Below are positions 19,782 to 31,579 of a stretch of 63,861 bases of DNA, piece by piece. The stretch is from Mycobacteriales bacterium (lineage in GTDB: Bacteria > Actinomycetota > Actinomycetes > JAFAQI01): the NCBI GenBank assembly GCA_035550055.1, contig DASZRO010000043.1, positions 1 to 63,861 of the forward strand, in the 5' to 3' direction. The translations under genes and the position numbers were made by a program. The notes below the pieces were generated by a model. The model saw only the letters and a program-made list of their open reading frames with translations. It was not told the origin of the DNA and did no database searches. How positions within the stretch are numbered: position 1 is the first letter of the stretch; each line of letters opens with the position of its first letter.

Positions 19782-20880
19782 GCCGGCGATCCTCGTGCTG
19801 GAGGACGGCCGGACCTTTCGCGGGCGCTCGTACGGCGCGACCGGCGAGACCTTCGGCGAGGCGGTCTTCACGACCGGCATGACCGGCTACCAGGAGACCC
19901 TCACCGACCCGTCGTTCCACCGCCAGGTCGTGGTGCAGACGGCGCCTCACATCGGCAACACCGGCGTCAACGACGACGACCCGGAGTCGCGCCGAGTCTG
20001 GGTGTCGGGCTACGTCGTCCGGGATCCGGCACGGATCCCCAGCAGCTGGCGCTCGCGCCGCACTCTCGACGTGGAGCTCGCGGCGCAAGGTGTCGTCGGC
20101 ATCTGCGGCGTCGACACCCGTGCGCTCACCCGCCACCTGCGGGAGCGCGGCGCGATGCGAGTCGGCGTCAGCAGCGTCGAGACCGACAGTGACGCGTTGC
20201 TGGAGCGGGTTCTGGCCAGCCCGGAAATGGAAGGCGCGAACCTCGCCGACGAGGTGTCGACCGCTGACGCCTACGTCGTGCCTGCGGTGGGGGAGAAGCG
20301 GTTCACGGTCGCCGCGGTCGACCTCGGCATCAAGGCCTCGACGCCGCGCTACATGGCAGAGCTGGGCTGCGAGGTCCACGTGCTGCCGGCCAGCTCGACC
20401 GCTGCGGACATCCTCGCGGTCGCTCCCGACGGCGTGTTCTTCTCCAACGGTCCTGGCGACCCGGCGACCGCGGACGGTCCGGTCGCCGCGCTGCGCGGCG
20501 TGCTCGGCGTCAAGCCGGTGTTCGGCATCTGCTTCGGCAACCAGATCCTCGGGCGCGCGCTCGGCTTCGGCACCTACAAGCTGAAGTTCGGACACCGGGG
20601 TGTGAACCAGCCCGTGCAGGACCGGCGGACCGGGAAGATCGCGATCAGCAGCCACAACCACGGTTTCGCCGTCGACGCCCCGCTCGACGAGCCGGCATCG
20701 ACCGAGTTCGGCAAGGTGGAGGTCAGCCACGTCGACTTGAACGACCAAGTGGTCGAGGGGCTGCGGTGTCTCGACGTACCGGCGTTCTCCGTGCAGTACC
20801 ACCCGGAAGCCGCGCCCGGCCCGCACGACGCGACCGACCTGTTCGCCACGTTCGCCGACCTGATGACTGCGAGCCGCTGA
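19774..20880 (+). CDS. carA: Carbamoyl-phosphate synthase, glutaminase subunit
   Basis: 368 residues. Hydrolyses glutamine and channels ammonia to CarB. The N-terminal CPSase domain is followed by a class I glutamine amidotransferase domain with Cys253 in FGICFGNQ and the His/Glu pair in VQYHPEA. The ATG at 19774 gives the expected [12 protein letters not shown] opening; it overlaps the small membrane-protein gene by 8 nt. Confidence 0.96.
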   Translation: MTEPAILVLEDGRTFRGRSYGATGETFGEAVFTTGMTGYQETLTDPSFHRQVVVQTAPHIGNTGVNDDDPESRRVWVSGYVVRDPARIPSSWRSRRTLDVELAAQGVVGICGVDTRALTRHLRERGAMRVGVSSVETDSDALLERVLASPEMEGANLADEVSTADAYVVPAVGEKRFTVAAVDLGIKASTPRYMAELGCEVHVLPASSTAADILAVAPDGVFFSNGPGDPATADGPVAALRGVLGVKPVFGICFGNQILGRALGFGTYKLKFGHRGVNQPVQDRRTGKIAISSHNHGFAVDAPLDEPASTEFGKVEVSHVDLNDQVVEGLRCLDVPAFSVQYHPEAAPGPHDATDLFATFADLMTASR

Positions 20881-20881
20881 C

Positions 20882-24192
<3,311 letters not shown>

Positions 24193-24193
<1 letters not shown>

Positions 24194-25047
24194 TGGGAAT
24201 CCAGGTCAAAGGCGAGGTCCTCAACGTCAAGCCGGTCGGCGAGTACTACTCGATGACCGTGGTCGCTCCCGGGATCGCCGAGCTGACCCGGCCGGGTCAG
24301 TTCGTCGCGGTTGCGGTCGGTGGTGACGGCGGCGGGATGCTGTTGCGCCGCGCGTTCTCGATCTACTCGGTGCGCGAGACCGGGGTGTACGGCGGAACGG
24401 TCGAGTTCATCTTCTCGGTCGCGGGTCGCGGCACAGCGTGGCTTGCGGCGCAGCGCCCGTACGACCCGATCGACATCGTCGGGCCGCTCGGCCGACCGTT
24501 CGCGCTCCCGCGGGAGCCGGCGAACTGCGTCGTCGTGGGTGGCGGCTACGGCGCTGCTCCGCTGTTCATGCTGTCCGACGCGCTGCGCACCCGCGGTTGT
24601 CGCATCGACGCGGTGCTCGGTGCCTCGACCGGGGACCGGCTCTTCGGTGCCCTCGACGCGAAGCGCATGGCCGCCAGCGTCGCCTTCACCACCGACGACG
24701 GCACGTACGGCGAGAAAGGCCGGGTGTCCGACGTACTGCCCGAAGTGATCGATCGGGTGAAGGCCGACGTGATCTACGCCTGCGGGCCGATGGCGATGCT
24801 GCAGGCGGTCCAGGCGGTCGCGAGTGCGGCCTACGACGGCGCCGGCATCCCGACGCAGCTGTCGGTGGAGGAGTCGATGGCATGTGGCATCGGCGTCTGC
24901 ATGACATGTGTGCTGCCGATCATCGGCAACGACGGCCAGACCCGGATGTCGCGATCGTGTGCCGACGGGCCGGTGTTCCCCGGCGACCGGATCCGTTGGG
25001 ACGCCTTGGGAACCGTTCCCGACGACGCGGTCGGAGCCACGCAGTGA
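24193..25047 (+). CDS. pyrK: Dihydroorotate dehydrogenase electron-transfer subunit
   Basis: 284 residues, FAD and [2Fe-2S] subunit of class 1B dihydroorotate dehydrogenase, passing electrons to NAD+. The ferredoxin reductase-like FAD domain has the LLRRAFSIYSV motif. The NAD region has VVGGGYGAAPLF. The C-terminal iron-sulfur ligands are C-x4-C-x2-C (CGIGVCMTC) plus a distal Cys in SRSCADGPVF. The ATG overlaps the carB stop by one base. The presence of PyrK goes with the class 1B pyrD downstream. Confidence 0.93.
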
Positions 25048-25097
25048 CCGCGGCAGGGAAGCGCGCAGCGATGGTCGAGGCGGAGGTCGTGACGTGA
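25044..25097 (+). CDS. 17-codon reading frame bridging pyrK and pyrD
   Basis: GTG 25044 overlaps the pyrK stop as GTGA, and its own stop at 25095-25097 overlaps GTG 25094 of pyrD, again as GTGA. The product would be 17 residues (VTAAGKRAAMVEAEVVT). Nothing suggests a stable protein. It could let ribosomes finishing pyrK translate through to pyrD. pyrD has its own GGAGGT, so this is a weak candidate. Confidence 0.25.
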   Translation: MTAAGKRAAMVEAEVVT

Positions 25098-26197
25098 CGG
25101 TGACACTCAAGCGGCAGGTCGAGCCGATCCGTCACTTCAACGTCGACATGACGACGAAGCTCGGCTCACTGACCGTCGCCGACCCGGTGTTCACCGCCTC
25201 GGGGTGCGCCGCCGCCGGACAGGAGGTGGCGCAGTACAACGACCTCACTGCGATCGGTGGCGTCGTCACGAAGTCGATCCAGCTCACGGCGCGGGCGGGC
25301 CGGGCGACCCCTCGGATGGCGGAGACGCCGAGCGGGATGCTCAACTCGATCGGCCTACAGGGGCCGGGCATCGACGTCTTCATCAACCGCGACCTCGCCT
25401 GGCTCGAGGAGCACGGCGTCACCACGGTCGCCTCGATCGCCGGTCACACCGTCGAGGAGTACGGCAAGCTCGCCGGCAAGCTGCGCGGGAAGCCGGTCGG
25501 CATGATCGAGGTCAACATCAGCTGCCCGAACGTCGAGGACCGCGGTCAGGTGTTCGCGTGCGACCGCAGCGCCGCGGCGTCGGTGATCCAAGCGGTACGC
25601 CGGGCGGCTCCGCCCAGCCTGCCGATCTTCGCCAAGCTGTCGCCGGACGTCACTGACATCGTCGAGATCGCCAAGGCCTGCGTCGACGCCGGCGCCAACG
25701 GACTGAGCCTGATCAACACGACACTCGGGATGGTGATCGACACCGTCACGATGCGGCCGCTGTTGGCCGGTGTCACCGGCGGCCTGTCGGGTCCCGCGAT
25801 ACGCCCCTTGGCGCTTCGCTGCGTCTGGCAGGTCCATCAGGCGATGCCCGACGTACCGCTGTTCGGCATCGGCGGGATCCGCACCGGCAACGACGCCTTG
25901 GAGTTCGTCCTCGCCGGTGCCAGCGCCATACAGGTCGGGACGGTGATCTTCCACGACCCGGGTGCACCTGCCCGCATCTCCCGCGAGCTGCGCGAGGCGC
26001 TCGCAGCGCGTGGCATCGACCGGCTCGAGCAGGCCATCGGGTTGGCGCACCGCGCCCCCGAGCTGATCGTGCCGGAGCTGCCGGACCCGCCCGGCGACGG
26101 CGAGCAGATCACGGACGGGACGAGCGAGGCGGACGGCATCGAGGCCGAAGAGGACGACCCGTTGGCCGACGACTGGTGGGAGGACCAGGACGCGTGA
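25094..26197 (+). CDS. pyrD: Dihydroorotate dehydrogenase, class 1B catalytic subunit
   Basis: 367 residues. FMN-containing TIM barrel oxidising dihydroorotate with NAD+ through PyrK. The catalytic Cys is in VNISCPNVED. FMN contacts are in the AIGGVVTKSI strand and GIGGIRTG. The GTG at 25094 has GGAGGT at 25082-25087; ATG 25148 is the minimum core start. The last 45 residues are an acidic extension (EAEEDDPLADDWWEDQD) not usual for this family. Many actinobacteria use the quinone-linked class 2 enzyme instead. Confidence 0.93.
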   Translation: MTVTLKRQVEPIRHFNVDMTTKLGSLTVADPVFTASGCAAAGQEVAQYNDLTAIGGVVTKSIQLTARAGRATPRMAETPSGMLNSIGLQGPGIDVFINRDLAWLEEHGVTTVASIAGHTVEEYGKLAGKLRGKPVGMIEVNISCPNVEDRGQVFACDRSAAASVIQAVRRAAPPSLPIFAKLSPDVTDIVEIAKACVDAGANGLSLINTTLGMVIDTVTMRPLLAGVTGGLSGPAIRPLALRCVWQVHQAMPDVPLFGIGGIRTGNDALEFVLAGASAIQVGTVIFHDPGAPARISRELREALAARGIDRLEQAIGLAHRAPELIVPELPDPPGDGEQITDGTSEADGIEAEEDDPLADDWWEDQDA

Positions 26198-26889
26198 GGG
26201 ATCAGAGAGCTCCGATTGCAGTCGCCCTCGATACGGGCGACCTGGCGACCGCGGTGCGCTGGGCGCAGTCCGTGGCGCCGTACGTCAGCACGGTCAAGGT
26301 CGGCCTCGAGCTGTTCTGCGCGGAGGGCCCGGGCGCGGTCGAGAAGATCCGGGCGGCGGCAGAGGTCGAGATCTTTCTCGACCTCAAGCTGCACGACATC
26401 CCCGCGACGGTCCGTGGCGCTGCCGGATCCGTGGCGTCGCTGGCCCCTGACTATCTGACGGTCCACGCCTCGGGCGGTCCTGCCGTGATCGCCGCTGCCG
26501 CCGAGGCGCTGCCCGAGACGAGAGTGACCGCGATCACCATCTTGACCTCTCTGACGGCCGACGACTTGGACCTCCTCGGCATCGCCGGGCCGCCGGCCGA
26601 CGCCGTCGTACGACTCGCGCAAATCGCGGTCGACGCGGGAGCGCGGGCGTTGGTCTGCTCGCCGCAGGAGGTCGCCCTCGTGCGTGCTGCGGTCGGGGAC
26701 GGCGTACGCCTGATCACCCCGGGGGTCCGGCCGGCCGGGACCGACACCCATGACCAGGCGCGGGTCGCGACTCCCGAACAGGCACTCGCCGACGGGGCCG
26801 ATTTGGTGGTCGTGGGCAGGCCGATCACCGGTGCCGATGATCCGGGTGAGGCGGCTGGTTCGATCGCGGCGGCACTGTCGCGTCAGTGA
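26194..26889 (+). CDS. pyrF: Orotidine-5'-phosphate decarboxylase
   Basis: 231 residues, TIM barrel. The catalytic Lys-Asp array is seen in FLDLKLHDIP (DxKxxDIP, group I type), and phosphate binding is in VVVGRPIT. Start GTG 26194 overlaps the pyrD stop. It ends the pyrimidine operon. Mycobacterial enzymes belong to a longer group, so this short form is a useful taxonomic hint. Confidence 0.94.
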   Translation: MRDQRAPIAVALDTGDLATAVRWAQSVAPYVSTVKVGLELFCAEGPGAVEKIRAAAEVEIFLDLKLHDIPATVRGAAGSVASLAPDYLTVHASGGPAVIAAAAEALPETRVTAITILTSLTADDLDLLGIAGPPADAVVRLAQIAVDAGARALVCSPQEVALVRAAVGDGVRLITPGVRPAGTDTHDQARVATPEQALADGADLVVVGRPITGADDPGEAAGSIAAALSRQ

Positions 26890-26902
26890 GGGCCGCGGCC
26901 AG

Positions 26903-26932
26903 TTGCGCGACCTGTGTCAGCCTCGCTAGGTT
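26903..26932 (+). promoter_or_regulatory. Promoter of the mihF-gmk unit
   Basis: TTGCGC (26903-26908) and TAGGTT (26927-26932) are separated by 18 nt. The 120-nt gap after pyrF has no other gene. Confidence 0.5.
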
Positions 26933-27009
26933 CGCCGCCGCTAGCGATATGAGGCAGCGAGCGCGGCGCCGCGCCGGACCTCACCGATGTGACCTCGAGG
27001 TGGCACTCC

Positions 27010-27324
27010 TTGGCACTCCCGCCGTTGACTCCGCAGCAGCGGGCCGCCGCGCTCGAGAAGGCGGCTGCTGCTCGTCGGACGCGGGCCGACCTCAGAGAGC
27101 GTTTGAAGCAGTCGACGGTGTCGCTCGCGGAGGTGTTCGCCGAAGGCGAGCGCGACGAGGCGATCGGGAAGATGCGCGTCAGCGCGGTCCTCGAGTCGAT
27201 GCCCGGCGTCGGCAAGATCCGAGCCCAGCGGATCATGGAACGGCTCTCGATCTCCGCGAGCCGGCGGGTGCGGGGGCTGGGGGCGCACCAGCGGACGGCC
27301 CTCGTACGTGAGTTCTCCGACTAG
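27010..27324 (+). CDS. mihF: Actinobacterial integration host factor (mIHF)
   Basis: 104 residues. A nucleoid-associated protein, unrelated in fold to HU/IHF, that bends DNA. The N-terminus begins [17 protein letters not shown] and the C-terminal helix-two-turn-helix contains [19 protein letters not shown], as in Streptomyces sIHF. TTG 27010 is chosen because it gives that N-terminus and GAGG is 9 nt upstream; longer reading to 26989 is unlikely. The gene overlaps gmk by 17 nt, which couples their expression. Confidence 0.9.
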   Translation: MALPPLTPQQRAAALEKAAAARRTRADLRERLKQSTVSLAEVFAEGERDEAIGKMRVSAVLESMPGVGKIRAQRIMERLSISASRRVRGLGAHQRTALVREFSD

Positions 27325-27874
27325 CCGCCTGACCGTCCTGTCGGGGCCCGCCGGGGTCGGCAAGAGCTCGGTCGGCGCTGCCTTGCGGGAGCTCGCGCCG
27401 CAGGTCTGGCACTCGGTCAGCGCAACGACCCGGCGGCAACGGCCCGGCGAGGTCGACGGGGAGTCGTACTTCTTCCTCAGCGCCGACGAGTTCGAGGAGA
27501 TGTCCAAGAACGGCGAGCTGCTCGAGCAGGCCGTTTACGCCGGCAACCGCTACGGCACGCCGCGCGGACCGGTCCGGGAACGGCTGGCCGCCGGGATCCC
27601 GGTCCTGCTCGAGATCGAGCTGCAGGGCGCACGTCAGATCCGGGCGATCGATCCCGATGCGCTGCTGGTCTTCCTCGCGCCGCCGTCGTGGGAGGAGCTC
27701 GAGCGGCGGCTGCGCGGACGGGGCACGGAGGACGCCGAGGTGATCGAGCGCCGGCTGGCCCAGGCCAAGGTCGAGCTCGCCGCCGAAGGCGAGTTCGACG
27801 AGGTCATCGTCAACACCTCGATCCCCGAAGCCGCCGCAGCACTGGCCGCCCTCATCTCGGCCAACCCCCGGTGA
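27308..27874 (+). CDS. gmk: Guanylate kinase
   Basis: 188 residues. Phosphorylates GMP to GDP. The P-loop is GPAGVGKSS (13-21), GMP-binding residues are in [21 protein letters not shown], and the lid segment is [13 protein letters not shown] 27308 lies inside mihF. The stop codon at 27872-27874 is part of the left arm of a palindromic repeat, so the repeat contributes the last bases of the coding sequence. Confidence 0.95.
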   Translation: MSSPTSRLTVLSGPAGVGKSSVGAALRELAPQVWHSVSATTRRQRPGEVDGESYFFLSADEFEEMSKNGELLEQAVYAGNRYGTPRGPVRERLAAGIPVLLEIELQGARQIRAIDPDALLVFLAPPSWEELERRLRGRGTEDAEVIERRLAQAKVELAAEGEFDEVIVNTSIPEAAAALAALISANPR

Positions 27875-27931
27875 TCTTGACGTTTTCGGCCTGATGGCGC
27901 CCCCATGAGGCCGAAAACGTCAAGATCACCG
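27869..27931. repeat. Palindromic repeat, copy 1 (24-bp perfect arms)
   Basis: Left arm 27869-27892 and right arm 27908-27931 are exact reverse complements over 24 bp, with core TGATCTTGACGTTTTCGG on the left and a 15-nt loop. The right flank GAGGGAAGG is shared with copy 3. The gmk stop TGA lies within the left arm. The rpoZ -10 candidate begins 20 nt after it. Two other copies are at 43171 and 44195. The stem could form a strong transcript hairpin, but no T-run follows. Confidence 0.9.
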
Positions 27932-27950
27932 AGGGAAGGCGGGGCTCCTG

Positions 27951-27956
27951 TAGGCT
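27951..27956 (+). promoter_or_regulatory. -10 box of rpoZ
   Basis: TAGGCT lies 37 nt before TTG 27993. A GAGG ribosome site is found at 27982-27985. The -35 region would fall at the end of the palindromic repeat, so the repeat may influence this promoter. Confidence 0.4.
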
Positions 27957-27992
27957 TGACGGGCACTTCCGCGACCGAGATGAGGCATTGCG

Positions 27993-28262
27993 TTGGCCGG
28001 CACCGCTGCTCGCCCCGAGGGCATCACCAATCCGCCCATTGACGAGCTGCTCGACAAGGTCGAGAGCAAGTATGCCCTCGTCATCTACGCCGCCAAGCGC
28101 GCGCGACAGATCAACGCCTACTACTCCCAGCTCGGCGAGGGCCTGCTGGAGTACGTCGGTCCGCTGGTTCCGGCGCACGTGCAGGAGAAGCCGCTGTCGG
28201 TGGCGCTGCGCGAGGCGAACCAGGACCTGCTGACCTTCGAGCAGGTCGAAGTCACCGCGTAA
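27993..28262 (+). CDS. rpoZ: RNA polymerase omega subunit
   Basis: 89 residues. Promotes folding and assembly of the beta' subunit. The core motif [16 protein letters not shown] (about 26-41) is the conserved omega signature, and the C-terminus [15 protein letters not shown] is typical. TTG 27993 has GAGG 7 nt upstream. gmk-rpoZ-coaBC is standard order. Confidence 0.94.
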   Translation: MAGTAARPEGITNPPIDELLDKVESKYALVIYAAKRARQINAYYSQLGEGLLEYVGPLVPAHVQEKPLSVALREANQDLLTFEQVEVTA

Positions 28263-28268
28263 CGGCTC

Positions 28269-29480
28269 ATGTCGACCGAGCGCAGGCGCGTCGTCCTCGG
28301 CGTCTGCGGAGGCATTGCTGCCTACAAGGCATGTGAGCTGCTGCGTCGCTTCACCGAGTCCGGGTACGACGTGCGCGTCGTGCCCACGGCCGCCGCGCTG
28401 AAGTTCGTCGGCGAGACCACCTGGGCGGCGCTGTCCGGCAACCCGATCTCGACCGAGGTGTGGACCGAGGCGCATCGCGTCCCGCACGTGACGCTCGGCC
28501 GGCAGGCCGACCTGGTCGTCGTCGCGCCCGCGACGGCGGACTTTCTCGCCCGGCTCGTCATCGGTCGCTCCGACGACCTGCTCACCGCCACGCTGCTGAC
28601 GGCTCGCTGCCCGGTCATCGTTGCCCCGGCGATGCACACCGAGATGTGGCAGCACCCGGCGACCGAAGCGAACGTCGCGACGTTGCGGGCCCGCGGCGTG
28701 ATCGTGCTCGACCCCGCAGTCGGCCGGCTCACCGGCGCCGACACCGGCATCGGGCGACTGCCGGACCCGGAGGAGATCTTCCGCGTCGCGCGGACCGTGC
28801 TCGAGCGTGGCGTGGCCTCGCTCGCGCATGACCTGACGTCCCGGCACGTGCTGGTGACCGCGGGCGGGACCCGGGAGCCACTCGACCCGGTGCGCTTCCT
28901 CGGCAACCGGTCGAGTGGCCGTCAGGGGTACGCGATCGCCCGGGCCGCGCTTGCCCGCGGCGCCGAGGTCACGCTGGTCACCGCCAACTCGTCGCTGGCC
29001 GATCCGGCAGGTGCGAAGGTGGTGCGCGTCGGCACCGCCGAGGACATGCGGATCGCGGTGGAGGAGCTTGCCGGTAGCGCAGACGCCATCGTGATGGCGG
29101 CGGCTGTCGCCGACTTCCGGCCCGCGGTCCGAGCCGGCAGCAAGATCAAGAAGGGCGCGGTCGACCCCGACCCGATCGAGCTCGTCCGCAACGTCGACAT
29201 CCTCGCCGACATCTCGCGGACCCGCCGGCGCAGCGGTCAAATCATCGTCGGGTTCGCCGCCGAGACCGACAACGTGATCGCCAACGGCCGGGCAAAGCTC
29301 GAGGCGAAGGGCTGCGATCTGATCGTCGTCAACGAGGTCGGCGAGCACCGCACGTTCGAGTCCGAGCACAACGCGGCAACGATCCTCGGCGCCGACGGCA
29401 GCGAGACTGTGGTCGAACACGGCAGCAAGGAAGCTCTCGGCCACGCGATCTTGGACCTCGTCGCCGCACGCCTCGGCTGA
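28269..29480 (+). CDS. coaBC: Bifunctional phosphopantothenoylcysteine decarboxylase/synthetase
   Basis: 403 residues. Two steps of coenzyme A synthesis. The N-terminal CoaC flavoprotein has catalytic His in RVPHVTLGRQAD and the PAMHTEMW motif (PAMNxxMW family; Asn is replaced by His here). The C-terminal CoaB domain has VTAGGTREPLDPVRF, GNRSSG and the AAAVADF loop with Lys residues in KIKKG. ATG 28269 is 6 nt after rpoZ. Confidence 0.95.
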   Translation: MSTERRRVVLGVCGGIAAYKACELLRRFTESGYDVRVVPTAAALKFVGETTWAALSGNPISTEVWTEAHRVPHVTLGRQADLVVVAPATADFLARLVIGRSDDLLTATLLTARCPVIVAPAMHTEMWQHPATEANVATLRARGVIVLDPAVGRLTGADTGIGRLPDPEEIFRVARTVLERGVASLAHDLTSRHVLVTAGGTREPLDPVRFLGNRSSGRQGYAIARAALARGAEVTLVTANSSLADPAGAKVVRVGTAEDMRIAVEELAGSADAIVMAAAVADFRPAVRAGSKIKKGAVDPDPIELVRNVDILADISRTRRRSGQIIVGFAAETDNVIANGRAKLEAKGCDLIVVNEVGEHRTFESEHNAATILGADGSETVVEHGSKEALGHAILDLVAARLG

Positions 29481-29482
29481 AG

Positions 29483-30067
29483 TTGTTCCCGCTCGACCTC
29501 GGAGGGGGCCTGGTCCTCCACCCGGCCCGCACGGCCGATGCCGACGAGCTGTTCTCGCTCGTCGATGCCGACCGGCAACGGCTGCGCGAATGGTTGCCGT
29601 GGGTCGACGGCACCGCCACCGCGGACACGGTGCGTACCTTTCTCGCGGGTGTCGAAGCCTCCTCCGAACGTCGCAACGGGATCCACACCGTGGTTCGCCT
29701 CGACGGGCGAGCAGCTGGGGTCGCCGACCTGACCTTCGACGGCCTCGACAACGGTCACGTCGGCTACTGGCTCGCGGCGAGGGCACTCGGCCGAGGGGTG
29801 ATGACCCGCGTGGTCGCCGAGCTGATCGACCTCGGGTTCGGCGTGGCCGAGCTGCATCGCATCGAGCTGCAGGCGCCGACCGGCAACCACCGCAGCCGTG
29901 CCGTCGCCGAGCGGCTCGGGATGACCTTCGAGGGGGTACGCCGGCAGGCCGAACGGCTGCCGAGCGGGTTCGTCGACCTGGCCGTGTACTCGGTGCTCGC
30001 GTCCGAGTGGGCGGGCGCCAGCACCGTCCTCGCCGCGTATGGAACCGGTGAGCGCCGGAATCGGTAG
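29483..30067 (+). CDS. GNAT N-acetyltransferase, RimJ/RimL type
   Basis: 194 residues with a GNAT fold. Similar to ribosomal-protein serine acetyltransferases: an RPARTADADELF-like first strand, WLPWVDG, then the acetyl-CoA region with GYWLAARALGRGVMTRVV (motif A) and the ELHRIELQAPTGNHRSRAVAERLGM segment (motif B). TTG 29483, 2 nt after coaBC, is the best start but is poorly supported. Substrate unknown. Acetyltransferases at this position are not part of the conserved gmk-rpoZ-coaBC-metK block and look accessory. Confidence 0.78.
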   Translation: MFPLDLGGGLVLHPARTADADELFSLVDADRQRLREWLPWVDGTATADTVRTFLAGVEASSERRNGIHTVVRLDGRAAGVADLTFDGLDNGHVGYWLAARALGRGVMTRVVAELIDLGFGVAELHRIELQAPTGNHRSRAVAERLGMTFEGVRRQAERLPSGFVDLAVYSVLASEWAGASTVLAAYGTGERRNR

Positions 30068-30070
30068 ACT
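30065..30070 (+). promoter_or_regulatory. -10 box of metK
   Basis: TAGACT lies 57 nt before GTG 30128. The short leader shows no SAM riboswitch core. A TAGGAG ribosome site is visible about 7 nt before the start. Confidence 0.45.
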
Positions 30071-30127
30071 CCCCGCGGGCCGGCGTCGCTGCGCCCGCCT
30101 TCCCAGTGGGACCGATAGGAGCCGTAC

Positions 30128-31321
30128 GTGTCTCGCCGCCTGTTCACCTCTGAGTCCGTCACCGAGGGTCACCCGGACAAGATCGCCGACCAGATCAGCG
30201 ACGCCATCCTCGACGCGATGATCAAGGAAGACCCCACGAGCCGGGTGGCGGTCGAGACGCTGATCACGACAGGACAGGTCCATGTCGCCGGCGAGGTTCG
30301 CACCGAGACCTACGTCGACATCGCGAGCATCGTCCGCGAGAAGGTGCTCGACATCGGTTATGACTCCTCGCGCAAGGGCTTCGACGGCAACTCGTGCGGC
30401 GTCAGCGTGTCCATCGGCTCGCAGTCGCCGGACATCGCGCAGGGCGTCGACGACGCGTTCGAGCACCGGGCCGAGGGCGACGACGACCCGCTCGACCGGC
30501 AGGGCGCGGGCGACCAGGGCCTGATGTTCGGCTTCGCGTGCACCGAGACCCCCGAGCTGATGCCGCTGCCGATCGCGCTGGCCCACCGGCTCGCTCGCCG
30601 GCTGTCGGCGGTGCGCAAGAGCGGTACGGTGCCCTACCTGCGCCCGGACGGCAAGACGCAGGTGACGATCGAGTACGCCGACAACAAGCCGGTGCGCCTC
30701 GACACCGTGGTCGTGTCGAGCCAGCACGCGGCGGACATCGACATCGACACGTTGCTCGCTCCCGACGTCCGCGAACACGTCGTCGATCCCGAGCTGAAAG
30801 ACCTCGGCATCGACACCGACGGATACCGGCTGCTCGTCAACCCGACCGGGCGCTTCGAGGTGGGCGGCCCAATGGGCGACGCCGGCCTCACCGGCCGCAA
30901 GATCATCGTCGACACCTACGGCGGGATGGCACGCCACGGCGGCGGCGCCTTCTCCGGCAAGGACCCCTCGAAGGTCGACCGCTCCGCGGCGTACGCGATG
31001 CGCTGGGTCGCCAAGAACGTCGTCGCCGCCGGCTTGGCGCAGCGATGCGAGGCGCAGGTCGCCTACGCGATCGGCAAGGCACGGCCGGTCGGCATGTTCA
31101 TCGACACCTTCGGCACCGGGGTCGTGGACGACGACAAGATCCAGGAAGCGATCCTCGAGGTCTTCGACCTGCGTCCGGCCGCGATCATCCGGGACCTCGA
31201 CCTGCTGCGACCGATCTACTCGCAGACCGCGGCGTACGGCCACTTCGGCCGGCCCGAGCTCGACTTCACCTGGGAGTCGACTTCGCGAGTCGACGCGCTC
31301 AAGGCCGCCGCCGGCAAGTAA
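30128..31321 (+). CDS. metK: S-adenosylmethionine synthetase
   Basis: 397 residues. Makes AdoMet from methionine and ATP. Signatures are [29 protein letters not shown] and [16 protein letters not shown]. Start GTG with TAGGAG upstream. The following 258 nt (31322-31579) have no credible gene; they contain only the priA promoter at the end. Confidence 0.97.
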   Translation: MSRRLFTSESVTEGHPDKIADQISDAILDAMIKEDPTSRVAVETLITTGQVHVAGEVRTETYVDIASIVREKVLDIGYDSSRKGFDGNSCGVSVSIGSQSPDIAQGVDDAFEHRAEGDDDPLDRQGAGDQGLMFGFACTETPELMPLPIALAHRLARRLSAVRKSGTVPYLRPDGKTQVTIEYADNKPVRLDTVVVSSQHAADIDIDTLLAPDVREHVVDPELKDLGIDTDGYRLLVNPTGRFEVGGPMGDAGLTGRKIIVDTYGGMARHGGGAFSGKDPSKVDRSAAYAMRWVAKNVVAAGLAQRCEAQVAYAIGKARPVGMFIDTFGTGVVDDDKIQEAILEVFDLRPAAIIRDLDLLRPIYSQTAAYGHFGRPELDFTWESTSRVDALKAAAGK

Positions 31322-31565
31322 GGCGCCGCCGGCTGGTCGCGGGCGGCAGGCGACATCCAGTCGCGACTGTCGCGCACACTCTGGGTGCGCTCCTTTGGGT
31401 CGCTCCTCGGACGGCCACCCGCCACCCGCCGATCTTCCTGTCGTTGCGTCTTAGCTTTTGATCTTGATCGAGCGGCGGCCTTTCGGCGCGTGCTTGGGTC
31501 GCTCGTCGACGTGCCTTGGGGTGGTGGGGTTGTTGGCTGTCGGGCTTTGCAACAGTTTGTGCTGG

Positions 31566-31571
31566 TAGACA
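31566..31571 (+). promoter_or_regulatory. Leaderless -10 box of priA
   Basis: TAGACA ends 8 nt before GTG 31580 with no ribosome site between them. Confidence 0.5.
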
Positions 31572-31579
31572 GTCGAGGC

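Noticed and set aside
27852-29786. 644-codon minus-strand frame across gmk end, rpoZ and coaBC
   Set aside because: Artefact of high GC; overlaps three conserved genes and includes the palindromic repeat.
30071-30127. Possible SAM riboswitch ahead of metK
   Set aside because: The leader is under 60 nt and contains none of the conserved SAM-I, SAM-II or SAM-IV core segments.
29237-31243. Long open frame on the minus strand opposite coaBC, the acetyltransferase and metK
   Set aside because: It is Arg/Val/Asp-rich, resembles no family, and mirrors the third-position GC bias of well-supported genes on the other strand.
31450-31475. TGATCTTGATCGAG before priA as a fourth copy of the palindromic repeat
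   Set aside because: Only the first nine bases match and there is no matching right arm.
31322-31579. Extension of priA upstream to 31385 or a separate small gene
   Set aside because: The extra residues are unlike PriA, and a leaderless -10 box precedes GTG 31580. No other frame in the gap looks coding.
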